Source of the DNA: Lentisphaerota bacterium
GTDB lineage: Bacteria; Verrucomicrobiota; Kiritimatiellia; PWTM01
Assembly (NCBI GenBank): GCA_016873715.1
Contig: VGWF01000047.1
Location: 1 to 34,217 of the forward strand
DNA length: 34,217 nt
Direction of reading: 5' to 3'
The translations under genes were made by a program, and so were the position numbers. Below are positions 23,703 to 32,151 of the stretch, in pieces (position 1 is the first letter of the stretch; every line of letters begins with the position of its first letter). The notes beneath the pieces were generated by a model. It did not search any database. It was not told where the DNA came from and saw only the letters and a program-made list of their open reading frames with translations.

Positions 23703-23731
23703 AGTCTCCCGCGCCGCGGGGGTCCGGTCAA
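23703..23731 (-). promoter_or_regulatory. Candidate promoter of the sulfatase gene
   Basis: On the minus strand TTGACC (23731-23726), 17 nt, GAGACT (23708-23703). It gives a short leader that contains GGGAGAG before the ATG at 23682. Confidence 0.4.
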
Positions 23732-23801
23732 GACGCGCCGCGTCGGGCATTCCGGCGCATCTCCGGTCCTGCGAAGGGTGACGGCCGGGGGCGGGCGCAA
23801 A

Positions 23802-24122
23802 GTAGTCCTCACGCTCCGCGTGAGGACATCTCCGCAATCCGGATGGTCATCACGCGGACCGTGATGACTACCCTGCGGGGCCACCGCCGATCCTGCGCAG
23901 CGTGACGGCCAGGGGGAGGCGGGCGCAAAGTAGTCCTCACGCTCCGCGTGAGGACATCTCCGCAATCCGGATGGTCATCACGCGGAGCGTGATGACTACT
24001 ATGGGGGCCGCTGCCGATCCTGCGCGAGATGACGGCCGGGGGCGGGCGCAAAGTAGTCCTCACGCTCCGCGTGAGGACATCTCCGCAATCCGGATGGTCA
24101 TCGCGCGGAGCGTGATGACTAC
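23802..24122. repeat. Three tandem BIME-like double-hairpin elements
   Basis: Three 70-bp units (23802-23871, 23930-23999, 24053-24122), each starting GTAG and ending CTAC, separated by similar 53-58-bp spacers. Each unit has a left hairpin (arms GTCCTCACGC and GCGTGAGGAC, loop TCC), an 18-nt linker containing ATCCGGAT, and a right hairpin (arms GTCATCACGC and GCGTGATGAC, loop GGA). Unit 1 has one arm change; unit 3 has an A-to-G change that could still form a G-U pair. The array fills most of the 614-bp gap between the divergent sulfatase gene and the gene at 24297. A part-copy of the 70-bp module arm (GCGCATCTCCGGTCC) precedes it at about 23755. Confidence 0.9.
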
Positions 24123-24167
24123 CCTGCGGGGCCACCGCGGATCCTGCGCGGGGTGATGGCCGGAGGG

Positions 24168-24237
24168 GCGCATCTCCGGTCCCGTGCAGCGATGACGAAG
24201 GCGCCCGCAGGATCGGGCCCGTGAATCGGAGATGCGC
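24168..24237. repeat. 70-bp inverted-repeat module (copy 1)
   Basis: Arms GCGCATCTCCG (24168-24178) and CGGAGATGCGC (24227-24237) are perfect inverted repeats around a 48-nt middle. The whole element recurs as its reverse complement at 33965-34034. It sits about 45 nt after the BIME array and 59 nt before the start of the gene at 24297. Confidence 0.8.
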
Positions 24238-24296
24238 GCCGGGGCATTCCGGCGCCGGTTGACGGACGGGCGCGGGGCGTGCGAAGTGTTGTGGCC

Positions 24297-27200
24297 ATGA
24301 AGCTGACCCTGGCCGTGGCGGGGATCCTGGCCGTAGCGGGCGGATCCCGGGCGCTGACGCTGGAATCCGGCCCGGCCCGCATGACGCTGGACCCCGACAC
24401 CGGGGCGATCGTCTCCGTCGCGGAGGCGGACAGGGACGGCGCGATCCTCCGGGGCGGCGAGGACGGGGCGTGGTCGCTTGCGTTCCGCGACGGATCCACG
24501 CTGGCGGCCTCGTCCTTCCACGCGACGAACGCCTCCCGGCGTGTCGCGGTGCGGCCGGGCGCGGACGGCCGCTCGGCCGACCTCGCCTTCGAGTCCGCTG
24601 AAGCCCGCGTGACCGTCTTCGTGCGGCCCTCCGATTCCGGATTCGACCTCACCGCCGCCGTCGCGCCGGGTACCGGCACGGTCCTGGAACTCGCGCTGCC
24701 CGGACGCCTGCGGTTCGCGCCGGCGGACGTGAAGCGCTTCGTCGCGCCGTTGGATCCGCACAAGGGCGTCGGCGTCGCCTTCAACGGCGGATTCTTCGCC
24801 CGCCAGCCGGCGGACCGCCCCGCCGCTTGGGCACCCGAGCCGTCGCCGGGCCGCGGCATCACGATGATCCTGCCTTCGGGCCCGCGGATGCTGCCCCTCG
24901 ACGCGCCGCCGGTCGCGTTGCGCGCGACACCGGAGGGCGTCCGCATCCTCGGCACGAACCTCGCCGCGCGCTTCGGACGCGCGCGGGCCGAGGTCCACCG
25001 CCCGCCGCCCCCGGGCCAGGCCCCGGCCGTGCTGGTGGACTCCGACGCCGGGCCCCTCCTCTGCGCCCACCCGGTCGGCGACGGGTTCCTGTGGCGGCTG
25101 ACCGGCCGGCTGGAGGAGCGCGACGCGGGGCTCGTCCGCGACGCCGTCACGCGGATCCTCCGCGATGCCTCCGCGTCAACGCCCGGCCGCCGCCGCATCG
25201 CGCTGGTCTCGGTCCGTAACGGCCCGGAGGCCGGCGCCTTCACGAGCCTTTCCGTCGCGCAGTGGCGCGAAACGCTCGAGCGCGCCGCGCGGGAGATGAA
25301 CTGCGGGTTCGCCGAGCTGCCGACCGCCCAGGCCATCACCGATGCGGTGCGCGGCCAGGGCGACCTCGCGATCGTCAATCCGTACGGCGAGTGGCTCCCG
25401 GTCGCCGCGGACGACACGCTGACGAACGCCGTCGCGGCCGTCGCCCGGCACGTCCGCGCGGGCGGCCGCTGGTTCGAAACGGGCGGCTATCCCTTTCACG
25501 CCGCGCTCCGGCCCTCCGAGTTCCTCCGGTGCGAGAGCACGTACCCGCCGGTGTTCGCGGACTTCGTCCACCTGGAATCCGCCGCGGGCCGCGCCGCCGT
25601 TCACCGGGTGCAGCCGCGGACCTGGGCGCCGTGGGCCGGCGCGGGGAATCCCGCCGCGATCCTGATCCCCGGCCGGCTGGGTTTCGGAGGCGACGGGGGC
25701 GGCGGCCGGCTCGACCGCTCGTTCGCGGCCTTCGTTCCGCCCGGCGTTGCCTGGACCAGCCCGGTCGTCCGCATCGCGGTCGGCGGCTCCGCCGAGGCGG
25801 GCCTGGCCGCGTACGCCGCCGCCAACGGCATCGACCGCCCGCTGCGCGCGAAGATGAAGCCGGACGTCCTCGACCGCCTCCGCCGCGCGGTGCTGCTCAA
25901 GATCCACGGCGGCGCCCGCGACATCGCCGCGGCTCTCCCCCGCCTGCCGTCGCCGGCGATCCTGCACAGCTCGGGCTACCTGAAGGGCGGGTTCGACAAG
26001 GAGTACCCCGACCACCTGCCGCCCAACGCCGGGTTCGGAACGCAGGAGGAGATGCGCGAACTGCACGCGAAGGCGCGGGCCGCCGGCCACCTCGTGATGC
26101 CCTACACGAACCCGACCTGGTGGTGCGACCATCCGCGCGGGCCGACCTTCCTCGCGGCCGGGGAGGCGCCGCTCTCCGTCGGGCCCGACGGGAAGCCGTA
26201 CCGCGAGCGTTACTCGGACAACGACGGCTGGACCACCTGCTTCTGGCACCCGGCGGTGCGCTCGGCCAACCGCGAACTGCGGCGGCAGTTCCTGGAGGAC
26301 GTGCCGGTGGACATCCTCTTCCAGGACCAGGTCGGCGCGCGGCCGTGGCGCTGGGACTTCAACCCCGCCGCCCCGCGGCCGCACGCGTACGCGGAGGGGC
26401 TGCTGTCGCAGGCCGACGAGGACGCCGCGCTCGCGCCGCTGGGCACCGAGGACGGCTGGGACCGCGCCGCGCAGGTCGAGTCGATGCTCTGCGGCTTCAC
26501 CTTCACGCTCGTTCCCGGCCGCCGCCCGGCGTGGGCGCAGCCGTTCCGCATCACCTACCCGCCCGACACGTGGGAGCTCTGGCCGCTGGCGCAGCGCCTC
26601 GCCCACGACAAGTGCGCGTTCTACCACCACGACCTCGGCAAGTTCGTCGTGACGCCCTCCGACATGGCGTGGACGCTCGGCCTCGGCTTCAACATGAGCT
26701 ACTCGATGGCCGCGGGCGCCGCCTCCGACGCGCAGGTCATGGGCTGGCTCGCGTGGCTCGACCGGATCCAGAAGTCCGTCTGCGCCCGCTACACCGGCGA
26801 GCCCGTCGCCGCCTTCACCCACACCCGGGCGGGGGCGAACGCCGAACATCGAACGCTGAACATCGAACACCGAAGTGCGGACTCAACAGCCAACAGCCAA
26901 CAACCACCAACCAACACCCAATCCTCGTCGACCCTCGCCCCTCGTCCCCCGCCCCTTCCCGACGATGGCCTGATCCGGGCGCAGTACGGGTCCGTGAAGA
27001 TCGTCGCGAACCTCGGCCCGGATCCGCGCGAGGTCGACGGCCGCACCCTGCCCGGCTTCGGCTTCCGCGCGGCGGCGCCGGGGATGACGGCCGGCGTCCT
27101 GCAGCCGCCGCCGGGCGCGGCGGCGACGAACCCCGCGGCCTTCGTGGTGGAGGTGTCGTCCGGCCGCGCCGATGCGTGGTTCTTCGGATCTCCCGGCGCG

Positions 27201-27371
27201 GACGCCGCCGCCGACCTGCCCGCCGGCTTCGTTCCCGCCGCCGTCATCTTCGACGGCCGCGAGCCTGTTCCTGCGAGTCCCGGAGACGGCACCCTCCGTC
27301 TCACGCTCCCCCCCGCCCCCGGCGCCACGCCGCGCCTCTGGCACGCCACGCTCGTCCCCGCACCGGGATGA
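24297..27371 (+). CDS. Large secreted protein, possible glycosidase (DUF6259-like)
   Basis: A 1024-residue exported protein (signal peptide MKLTLAVAGILAVAGG to about 20). The first 500 residues look like a beta-rich super-sandwich. The middle (about 510-845) looks like a TIM-barrel catalytic region: AVLLKIHGG, LPNAGFGTQEEMRELHAKA, MPYTNPTWWCDHP, VPVDILFQDQVGARPWRWDFN (candidate catalytic Asp) and YHHDLGKFVVTPSDMAWTLG. It resembles the DUF6259 proteins of Verrucomicrobia, which are likely glycosidases, but I cannot name a family with certainty. Residues about 847-887 are encoded by a heptamer-repeat insertion that keeps the frame; the C-terminal beta domain resumes at GLIRAQYGSVKIVANLG. The ATG at 24297 is preferred over a GTG at 24279 because it begins the signal peptide directly. 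Confidence 0.7.
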   Translation: MKLTLAVAGILAVAGGSRALTLESGPARMTLDPDTGAIVSVAEADRDGAILRGGEDGAWSLAFRDGSTLAASSFHATNASRRVAVRPGADGRSADLAFESAEARVTVFVRPSDSGFDLTAAVAPGTGTVLELALPGRLRFAPADVKRFVAPLDPHKGVGVAFNGGFFARQPADRPAAWAPEPSPGRGITMILPSGPRMLPLDAPPVALRATPEGVRILGTNLAARFGRARAEVHRPPPPGQAPAVLVDSDAGPLLCAHPVGDGFLWRLTGRLEERDAGLVRDAVTRILRDASASTPGRRRIALVSVRNGPEAGAFTSLSVAQWRETLERAAREMNCGFAELPTAQAITDAVRGQGDLAIVNPYGEWLPVAADDTLTNAVAAVARHVRAGGRWFETGGYPFHAALRPSEFLRCESTYPPVFADFVHLESAAGRAAVHRVQPRTWAPWAGAGNPAAILIPGRLGFGGDGGGGRLDRSFAAFVPPGVAWTSPVVRIAVGGSAEAGLAAYAAANGIDRPLRAKMKPDVLDRLRRAVLLKIHGGARDIAAALPRLPSPAILHSSGYLKGGFDKEYPDHLPPNAGFGTQEEMRELHAKARAAGHLVMPYTNPTWWCDHPRGPTFLAAGEAPLSVGPDGKPYRERYSDNDGWTTCFWHPAVRSANRELRRQFLEDVPVDILFQDQVGARPWRWDFNPAAPRPHAYAEGLLSQADEDAALAPLGTEDGWDRAAQVESMLCGFTFTLVPGRRPAWAQPFRITYPPDTWELWPLAQRLAHDKCAFYHHDLGKFVVTPSDMAWTLGLGFNMSYSMAAGAASDAQVMGWLAWLDRIQKSVCARYTGEPVAAFTHTRAGANAEHRTLNIEHRSADSTANSQQPPTNTQSSSTLAPRPPPLPDDGLIRAQYGSVKIVANLGPDPREVDGRTLPGFGFRAAAPGMTAGVLQPPPGAAATNPAAFVVEVSSGRADAWFFGSPGADAAADLPAGFVPAAVIFDGREPVPASPGDGTLRLTLPPAPGATPRLWHATLVPAPG
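26836..26957. repeat. Heptamer-repeat insertion inside a coding gene
   Basis: Period-7 sequence in the coding strand: cgaacgc, cgaacat, cgaacgc, tgaacat, cgaacac, then aacagcc-type and ccctcgt-type heptamers. The first five units are the reverse complement of units in the array at 3651-3818. It encodes a low-complexity Asn/Gln/Ser/Pro-rich linker of about 41 residues between the barrel and the C-terminal domain, with no stop codon or frameshift. Codon use here is unlike the rest of the gene. Confidence 0.8.
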
Positions 27372-27497
27372 TCCCGCCGCTCCCGCCGCGCCCCGCGGCC
27401 GCGAACTCGGGGTCGCGATCGTGCGTTCGTTGCAGCGGTCGTGCCCGTGGAGGCACGGCAGGGAAGCCCGGGCCGCGCCGGCGGGCGTGCGCGCCGG

Positions 27498-30400
27498 TCA
27501 GCCCCCGTTCCGCGGGAAGCGGCGGCGGTCGTCCTGGATCTCGACGGGGCGGGGAACGAAGGACAGGTGGCGGGCGTCGACGACCCCGCGCAGCGCCGCG
27601 ACGAGCGCGTGCGACGGCGCGACGGACCATTCCGGGTCGGCCTCGACGGTGAAGTGCCGCAGCGACCACGCCGACGCCTCGATCTGGAAGAGGATCGGGC
27701 AGCGGCCCCGGTGGGCGCGGAAGACCCCCTGCAGGGCTTCCATGAGGCTCGCGTTCTCCATGTCGGCCTGGCGCAGCGCGATGACGAGACGCCGGACGCC
27801 GCCGGGCAGGACCGCGTCGACCTCCTGCACCTCGTTCGCGGCGATCGAGGCGCCCTGTCCGCGACCGCTCTGGGCGGATCCGCGGACGACGAGCACGCGG
27901 CCCTCCTTCAGCACGCCGGCGTACTTGTCGAGCGTGTCGGGATAGAGCACGACCTCGGCCTTGCCGGTGTCGCCGTCCTCCATCGCCAGGATCGCCATCT
28001 TGCGGCCGGCGGTGCGGCCCTTCTTGACGATGCGTTCGCGGATCTGCGCGACGGCGCCGCACAGCTGAACCGGCGTGCGGTCGGGCAGGGCGTCGAGCGC
28101 GCCGAGGTTCAGCGTCCGCGGCCAGCGCAGGCTGCGCGCCTCGACGGCGTAGTCGTCGACCGGATGCCCCGTGAGGCAGAACCCGAGCGTCTCGCGCTCG
28201 GCGGCCAGCACCATCTCCTGGTTCCACGGCGAAACGTCCGGCAGGCGCGGCGGGGGCGCGACCGCCCCGGTCTCCGCCCCGAAGAGCGACATCTGCCCGG
28301 CGGCGCGGTCGCGCGCGTCGGCCGCGGCGGCCGCCATCGCCTCGTCGAGCGCGGCGAGAAGCTGCGCGCGGTGGCCGCCGCCGCAGCGGTCGAAGGCGCC
28401 GCTGCGGATCAGGGCCTCGAGGGTCGAGCGGTTGACGGCCTTGCGGTCGACGGTGCGGCAGAATCCGTGGAGGTCCTGGAACGCGCCCCCCGCCGTGCGC
28501 GCGGCGAGGATGGACTGGACCGCGCCCTCGCCGACGCCCTTGACGGCGCTCAGGCCGAAGCGGACGAACTCGCCGTCGACGCTGAACTGGGTCTCGCTGA
28601 CATTGATGTCCGGCGGCAGCACGCGGACGCTGTCGCGCTTGGCGGCGCCCATGTACTGGCCCATCTTCTCGAGGTCGCTGCTTTCGAACGTCAGCGTCGC
28701 GGCCCAGAACTCGGCCGGGTGGTGGCGCTTGAACCACGCGGTCTGGTACGCGACGATCGCGTAGCCCGTCGAGTGCGCCTTGTTGAAGCCGTAGCCGGCG
28801 AACTTGAGGATCAGCTCGAAGAGCCGCTCGGCCTCGGCGGCATCGATTCCGTTCTTCCCGGCGCCCTCGATGAACGCGGGCTTCTCGGCGTTGATGACGT
28901 CCTTCTTCTTCTTCGAGATCGCCTTGATCAGCGTCAGCGCGCGGCTGAGCGGCAGGCCGCCGAGCAGGTTGAGCACCTGCATGACCTGCTCCTGGTAGAC
29001 CATGATGCCCATGGTCTCGGCGAGGATGCCGTCGACGAGCGGGTGGACCTTCTCGATCGTCTCCTTCCCCGCCTTGCGCTTGCAGTAGCTCGGGATGAGT
29101 TCCATCGGGCCGGGCCGGTACATCGCGTTCGCGGCGATGAGGTCCTCGATCCGGTTGGGCTGCATGTCGCGCAGAATGCCCTTCATGCCCTCGGATTCGA
29201 ACTGGAACACGGCGTCGGTCTCGCCGGCGCGGAAGATCGCGTAGACGGTGTCGTCCTTCAGATCGAGCGCGTCGGGGTCGATGTCCTTCCCGGTCTTGCG
29301 GCGCACGAGTTCGCGCGCGCGCTGGATCACGCTCAGCGTCTTGAGGCCGAGGAGGTCCATCTTCATCAGGCCGACCTTCTCGCAGGTCGGGCCGTCCCAC
29401 TGCGTGATGACGTCGGGCTTGTCGGCCTGGCGGCAGAGGGGGATGAGGCCCTCGAGGGGCTCGTCGCAGACGACGACGCCGGCGGCGTGGACGCCCGCGT
29501 GGCGCGCGAGGCCCTCGAGGCTGCGGGCGAGGTCGACGAGCCGGCGCGTCTCGGGGTTCGTCTCGTACTCGGCCTTCAGCTCGGCGGAGACGAGGCTCGA
29601 GTCGTCGTCCTTGATCCCCAGCGCCCGCTCGAGCGTCGCCTTCGGCCCTTCCGGGATCATCTTCGCGACGCGGTCGACCTGGTCGAGCGGCCAGTTCAGC
29701 ACGCGGCCGACGTCGCGGATCGCGGCGCGCGGCTTGAGGGTTCCGTAGGTGATGATCTGGGCGACGTGGCCGTACCTCTCGCGGACGTACTGGATGACCT
29801 TCTCCCGGCCGACCTGGCAGATGTCGATGTCGACGTCGGGATCCTCCTTGCGCTGCGGGTCGGTGAACCGCTCGAAGAGCAGCCCGTAGCGCACGGGGTC
29901 GACGTTCGCGATGCCGAGCGAGTAGCCCAGCAGCGTCGCGACGCCGCTGCCGCGGGGCGAGGCCGGGATCTCGTTCTGGCGCGCGAACTGGACGAAATCG
30001 TTCACGATCAGGAAATACGAGCTGTAGCCCTTGTCCTCGATGACCTTGAGCTCCCACTCGAGGCGCTTGCGGTACTCGGGCGGCGGCTCGACCTCGCCGA
30101 AGCGGCGGGCGAGGCCCTCCCACGCGAGGCGGCGCAGGTGCGACTCGGGCGTGGTGTCGGCGGGGGTGCGGAAGCCGGGCAGGTGCTTCTTCGAGAAGTC
30201 GAGGTTGAGGTTGCACATCTCGGCGATGCGCGTGGTGTTGGCGAGGGCCTCGGGCCACATGCCGAGGGTCTTGCCCATCTCGGCCGGGCTCTTGAGGTAG
30301 AGCTCCTCGGAGTAGTGCAGCGCGTTCGGATCGTCCAGCCGCTTCCCCGTCGAGATGCAGGTCAGCACGTTGTGCGCGGGCTTGTCGGCGCGGCGGAGGA

Positions 30401-31028
30401 AATGGACGTCGTTCGTCGCGACCAGTCCGAGGCCGAATTCCCTGGCCAGCTCGATCAGCAGCGGGTTGACGCGGTCCTGGTCGGCCTCGCCCTGGTTCTG
30501 GATCTCGATGAAGAAGCGGTCGGGCCCGAAGATGTCGCGGTACTCGCCGGCGATGCGGCGGGCCTCGTCGGCGCGCTCGCGGATGAACGCCTCGGGGATC
30601 TCGCCGCCGAGGCAGGCGGACGTGCAGACGAGGCCCTCGTGGAACTGCGAGAGCAGCTCGCGGTCGAGGCGCGGGCGGTAGTAGAAGCCCTCGAGGAACG
30701 CGCGGGAGCTGAGCTTGATCAGGTTGCGCCAGCCGGTCTCGTTCATCGCCAGCAGCAGCAGGTGGCTCGCGGCGTCGCCGATGCTCCGGCTCGTCTTCTC
30801 CGTCCGGTGCCCGGGCGCGATGTAGGCCTCCATGCCGAGGATCGGCTTGATGCCCGCCTCTTTCGCGGTCCGGTAGAACTCGATCGCGCCGTAGAGATTC
30901 CCGTGGTCGGTCAGCGCGAGCGCCTTCATGCCGTGCGCGGCGGCCTGCTTCACGAGACCCTGGATGCGGTTCCCGCCGTCGAGCAGCGAGAAATGCGAAT
31001 GCACGTGCAGATGGACGAAGTCCGACAT
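27498..31028 (-). CDS. dnaE: DNA polymerase III alpha subunit
   Basis: The 1176-residue replicative polymerase, of normal DnaE length. N-terminal PHP domain: HLHVHSHFSLLDG (6-18). Polymerase active-site acids are in DPDVDIDI (about 397-403), and the third in the KMDLLGLKTL region. The palm/fingers block YRPGPMELIPSYCKRK, the GYGFNKAHSTGYA motif and a C-terminal OB fold (LCGAVAQIRERIVKKGRTAGRKMAILAMED, shown here in part by CGAVAQIRE and KMAILAMED) follow. The open frame extends 19 codons upstream, but the ATG at 31028 has GGAGAGG before it and starts a standard DnaE. It is convergent with the gene at 24297. No other replication gene is near. Confidence 0.96.
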   Translation of the reverse strand: MSDFVHLHVHSHFSLLDGGNRIQGLVKQAAAHGMKALALTDHGNLYGAIEFYRTAKEAGIKPILGMEAYIAPGHRTEKTSRSIGDAASHLLLLAMNETGWRNLIKLSSRAFLEGFYYRPRLDRELLSQFHEGLVCTSACLGGEIPEAFIRERADEARRIAGEYRDIFGPDRFFIEIQNQGEADQDRVNPLLIELAREFGLGLVATNDVHFLRRADKPAHNVLTCISTGKRLDDPNALHYSEELYLKSPAEMGKTLGMWPEALANTTRIAEMCNLNLDFSKKHLPGFRTPADTTPESHLRRLAWEGLARRFGEVEPPPEYRKRLEWELKVIEDKGYSSYFLIVNDFVQFARQNEIPASPRGSGVATLLGYSLGIANVDPVRYGLLFERFTDPQRKEDPDVDIDICQVGREKVIQYVRERYGHVAQIITYGTLKPRAAIRDVGRVLNWPLDQVDRVAKMIPEGPKATLERALGIKDDDSSLVSAELKAEYETNPETRRLVDLARSLEGLARHAGVHAAGVVVCDEPLEGLIPLCRQADKPDVITQWDGPTCEKVGLMKMDLLGLKTLSVIQRARELVRRKTGKDIDPDALDLKDDTVYAIFRAGETDAVFQFESEGMKGILRDMQPNRIEDLIAANAMYRPGPMELIPSYCKRKAGKETIEKVHPLVDGILAETMGIMVYQEQVMQVLNLLGGLPLSRALTLIKAISKKKKDVINAEKPAFIEGAGKNGIDAAEAERLFELILKFAGYGFNKAHSTGYAIVAYQTAWFKRHHPAEFWAATLTFESSDLEKMGQYMGAAKRDSVRVLPPDINVSETQFSVDGEFVRFGLSAVKGVGEGAVQSILAARTAGGAFQDLHGFCRTVDRKAVNRSTLEALIRSGAFDRCGGGHRAQLLAALDEAMAAAAADARDRAAGQMSLFGAETGAVAPPPRLPDVSPWNQEMVLAAERETLGFCLTGHPVDDYAVEARSLRWPRTLNLGALDALPDRTPVQLCGAVAQIRERIVKKGRTAGRKMAILAMEDGDTGKAEVVLYPDTLDKYAGVLKEGRVLVVRGSAQSGRGQGASIAANEVQEVDAVLPGGVRRLVIALRQADMENASLMEALQGVFRAHRGRCPILFQIEASAWSLRHFTVEADPEWSVAPSHALVAALRGVVDARHLSFVPRPVEIQDDRRRFPRNGG

Positions 31029-31073
31029 GGCCTCTCCGAAATCCCGCGCCCGCATCCCGCGGGCGACGCTCGG

Positions 31074-31079
31074 AGCATA
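31074..31079 (-). promoter_or_regulatory. Candidate extended -10 box for dnaE
   Basis: On the minus strand TGCTATGCT places TATGCT at 31079-31074 with an upstream TG, about 45 nt before the dnaE ATG. No convincing -35 hexamer is seen. Confidence 0.3.
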
Positions 31080-31113
31080 GCACACCGGCCCCGGCGTCGC
31101 GGCCGCATGATTC

Positions 31114-31138
31114 GGGGGAAACCCCCGCAGGACGGGGG
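31114..31138. other. Mutually exclusive G5/C5 hairpins
   Basis: CCCCC at 31122-31126 can pair either with GGGGG at 31114-31118 (loop of 3) or with GGGGG at 31134-31138 (loop of 7), not both. It lies in the 230-bp gap between the isomerase-fold gene and dnaE, which otherwise shows nothing except the -10 box. It could be an end-of-operon structure; an attenuation role is speculative. Confidence 0.3.
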
Positions 31139-31258
31139 ACCGCCCGGTCGCGCAAGTCCTTCGCGCCGAACCGCGGAGAGGCGGCGCGCGGCCGGATCAA
31201 GCGGAAACGATGACCGAAGACGGCCCGGCTCCGTCTCCGCGCCGCCGCCGGCCGGGTT

Positions 31259-32101
31259 TCACGGCCCGAGAGCCGTCTTCCAGGCCTCGATTGAGCGCTT
31301 GAGGTTGTCGCGCTTGTCGCCGCCGACGCCGTAGAGCTGCAGGCAGAACGGCCCGGGGAAGCCCCGCCGCTGGAAGTTGCGCACGAGGGCGGCCCAGTCG
31401 TAGGTGCCCTTGTCCAGCGTCTGGATCAGCGCCCCCCAGCTCATGTCCGTCCCGGGCGTCGCACCGTTGACGGTCACGCAGTTCACGAGGGCGATGGACT
31501 CGTCCAGCCTGGCGTCGAGGTTGCCCCCCCCGGCGCGAAGCCAGTGGCAGAGGTTGAACGTCACGCCGAAGTTGGGTTTCGCCACCTTCTTGGCGACGCG
31601 GATGGCATCCTCGAACCGCTCGGTCCAGTCGCCGTGGTGCGGGTAGATCGACACCGTCAGGCCGGAGGCCGCGGCGCGCTCGGCGATCTGGCGGAGGAAC
31701 ATCACCGCGACCGGGTCGCCCTCCTCGGACGATTTCGGATAGTCCTTGCTGGTGATGTGGAGCCACACGATCGTGTCGTGGCCCTTGAGCGAGGCCAGGG
31801 TGGCATCGAAGCGGGCGTCGGTGACGAGGCTGGTCGCGGAGAGCACGGCGCCGCAGTAGATGGACGTCATCCGGAGCCCGCGGATCTCGCAATCGTTGGC
31901 GGTGTCCTTCGTGACGACGGGGTCGCCGAGCGTCCAGGCGATCCCGGAGTAGCCGAGCTCGCGGACGACGTCGAGCCGCTGTGTCGTGACCAGGTTCGGG
32001 ATCCCGAAGCCGGTGTCCATCGCCGTCAACCCCGGCGCCGCCGCCGCGGTCGAGGCGGCCGCGATCGCCGCCATGCATCCCGCCATCCAACGCTGTCTCA
32101 T
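31259..32101 (-). CDS. Secreted xylose isomerase-like TIM-barrel protein
   Basis: A 280-residue protein of the sugar phosphate isomerase/epimerase (AP endonuclease 2-like) fold with a signal peptide (residues 1 to about 22, ending AAAAP). Family features: LDVVRELGYSGIAW, GLRMTSIYCG, IVWLHITSK, LTVSIYPHHGDWTERFEDA (metal-site His region), FGVTFNLCHWLRAGG and FCLQLYGVGGDKRDNLKRS. Members rearrange or cleave sugars and inositols; exported versions are common in PVC glycan-degrading bacteria. The start at 32101 follows GGAGAGG. It lies 50 nt downstream of the beta-propeller gene on the same strand and is probably co-transcribed. The substrate is unknown. Confidence 0.8.
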   Translation of the reverse strand: MRQRWMAGCMAAIAAASTAAAAPGLTAMDTGFGIPNLVTTQRLDVVRELGYSGIAWTLGDPVVTKDTANDCEIRGLRMTSIYCGAVLSATSLVTDARFDATLASLKGHDTIVWLHITSKDYPKSSEEGDPVAVMFLRQIAERAAASGLTVSIYPHHGDWTERFEDAIRVAKKVAKPNFGVTFNLCHWLRAGGGNLDARLDESIALVNCVTVNGATPGTDMSWGALIQTLDKGTYDWAALVRNFQRRGFPGPFCLQLYGVGGDKRDNLKRSIEAWKTALGP

Positions 32102-32151
32102 CGTTCCATCCTCTCCGTGCTTTCCGGGCCCGGCCGACCGGCGCCCGGGGC

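Noticed and set aside
23755-24237. CRISPR array
   Set aside because: Units are 70 bp with internal hairpins and the intervening sequences are similar to each other, not unique spacers; no cas genes are present.
26836-26957. Frameshift or pseudogene in the gene at 24297
   Set aside because: The frame is open across the repeat and both flanks read as normal protein, so it is treated as a tolerated in-frame insertion.
31080-31215. Possible c-di-AMP (ydaO-type) or other riboswitch on the plus strand
   Set aside because: A few short matches (GGGGGACC, GCGCCGAACC) are in the wrong order and too close together, and no gene follows on that strand.
27441-31334. A 1297-codon plus-strand frame opposite dnaE
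   Set aside because: Antisense shadow of dnaE in GC-rich DNA; the composition is non-protein-like and dnaE is unmistakable.
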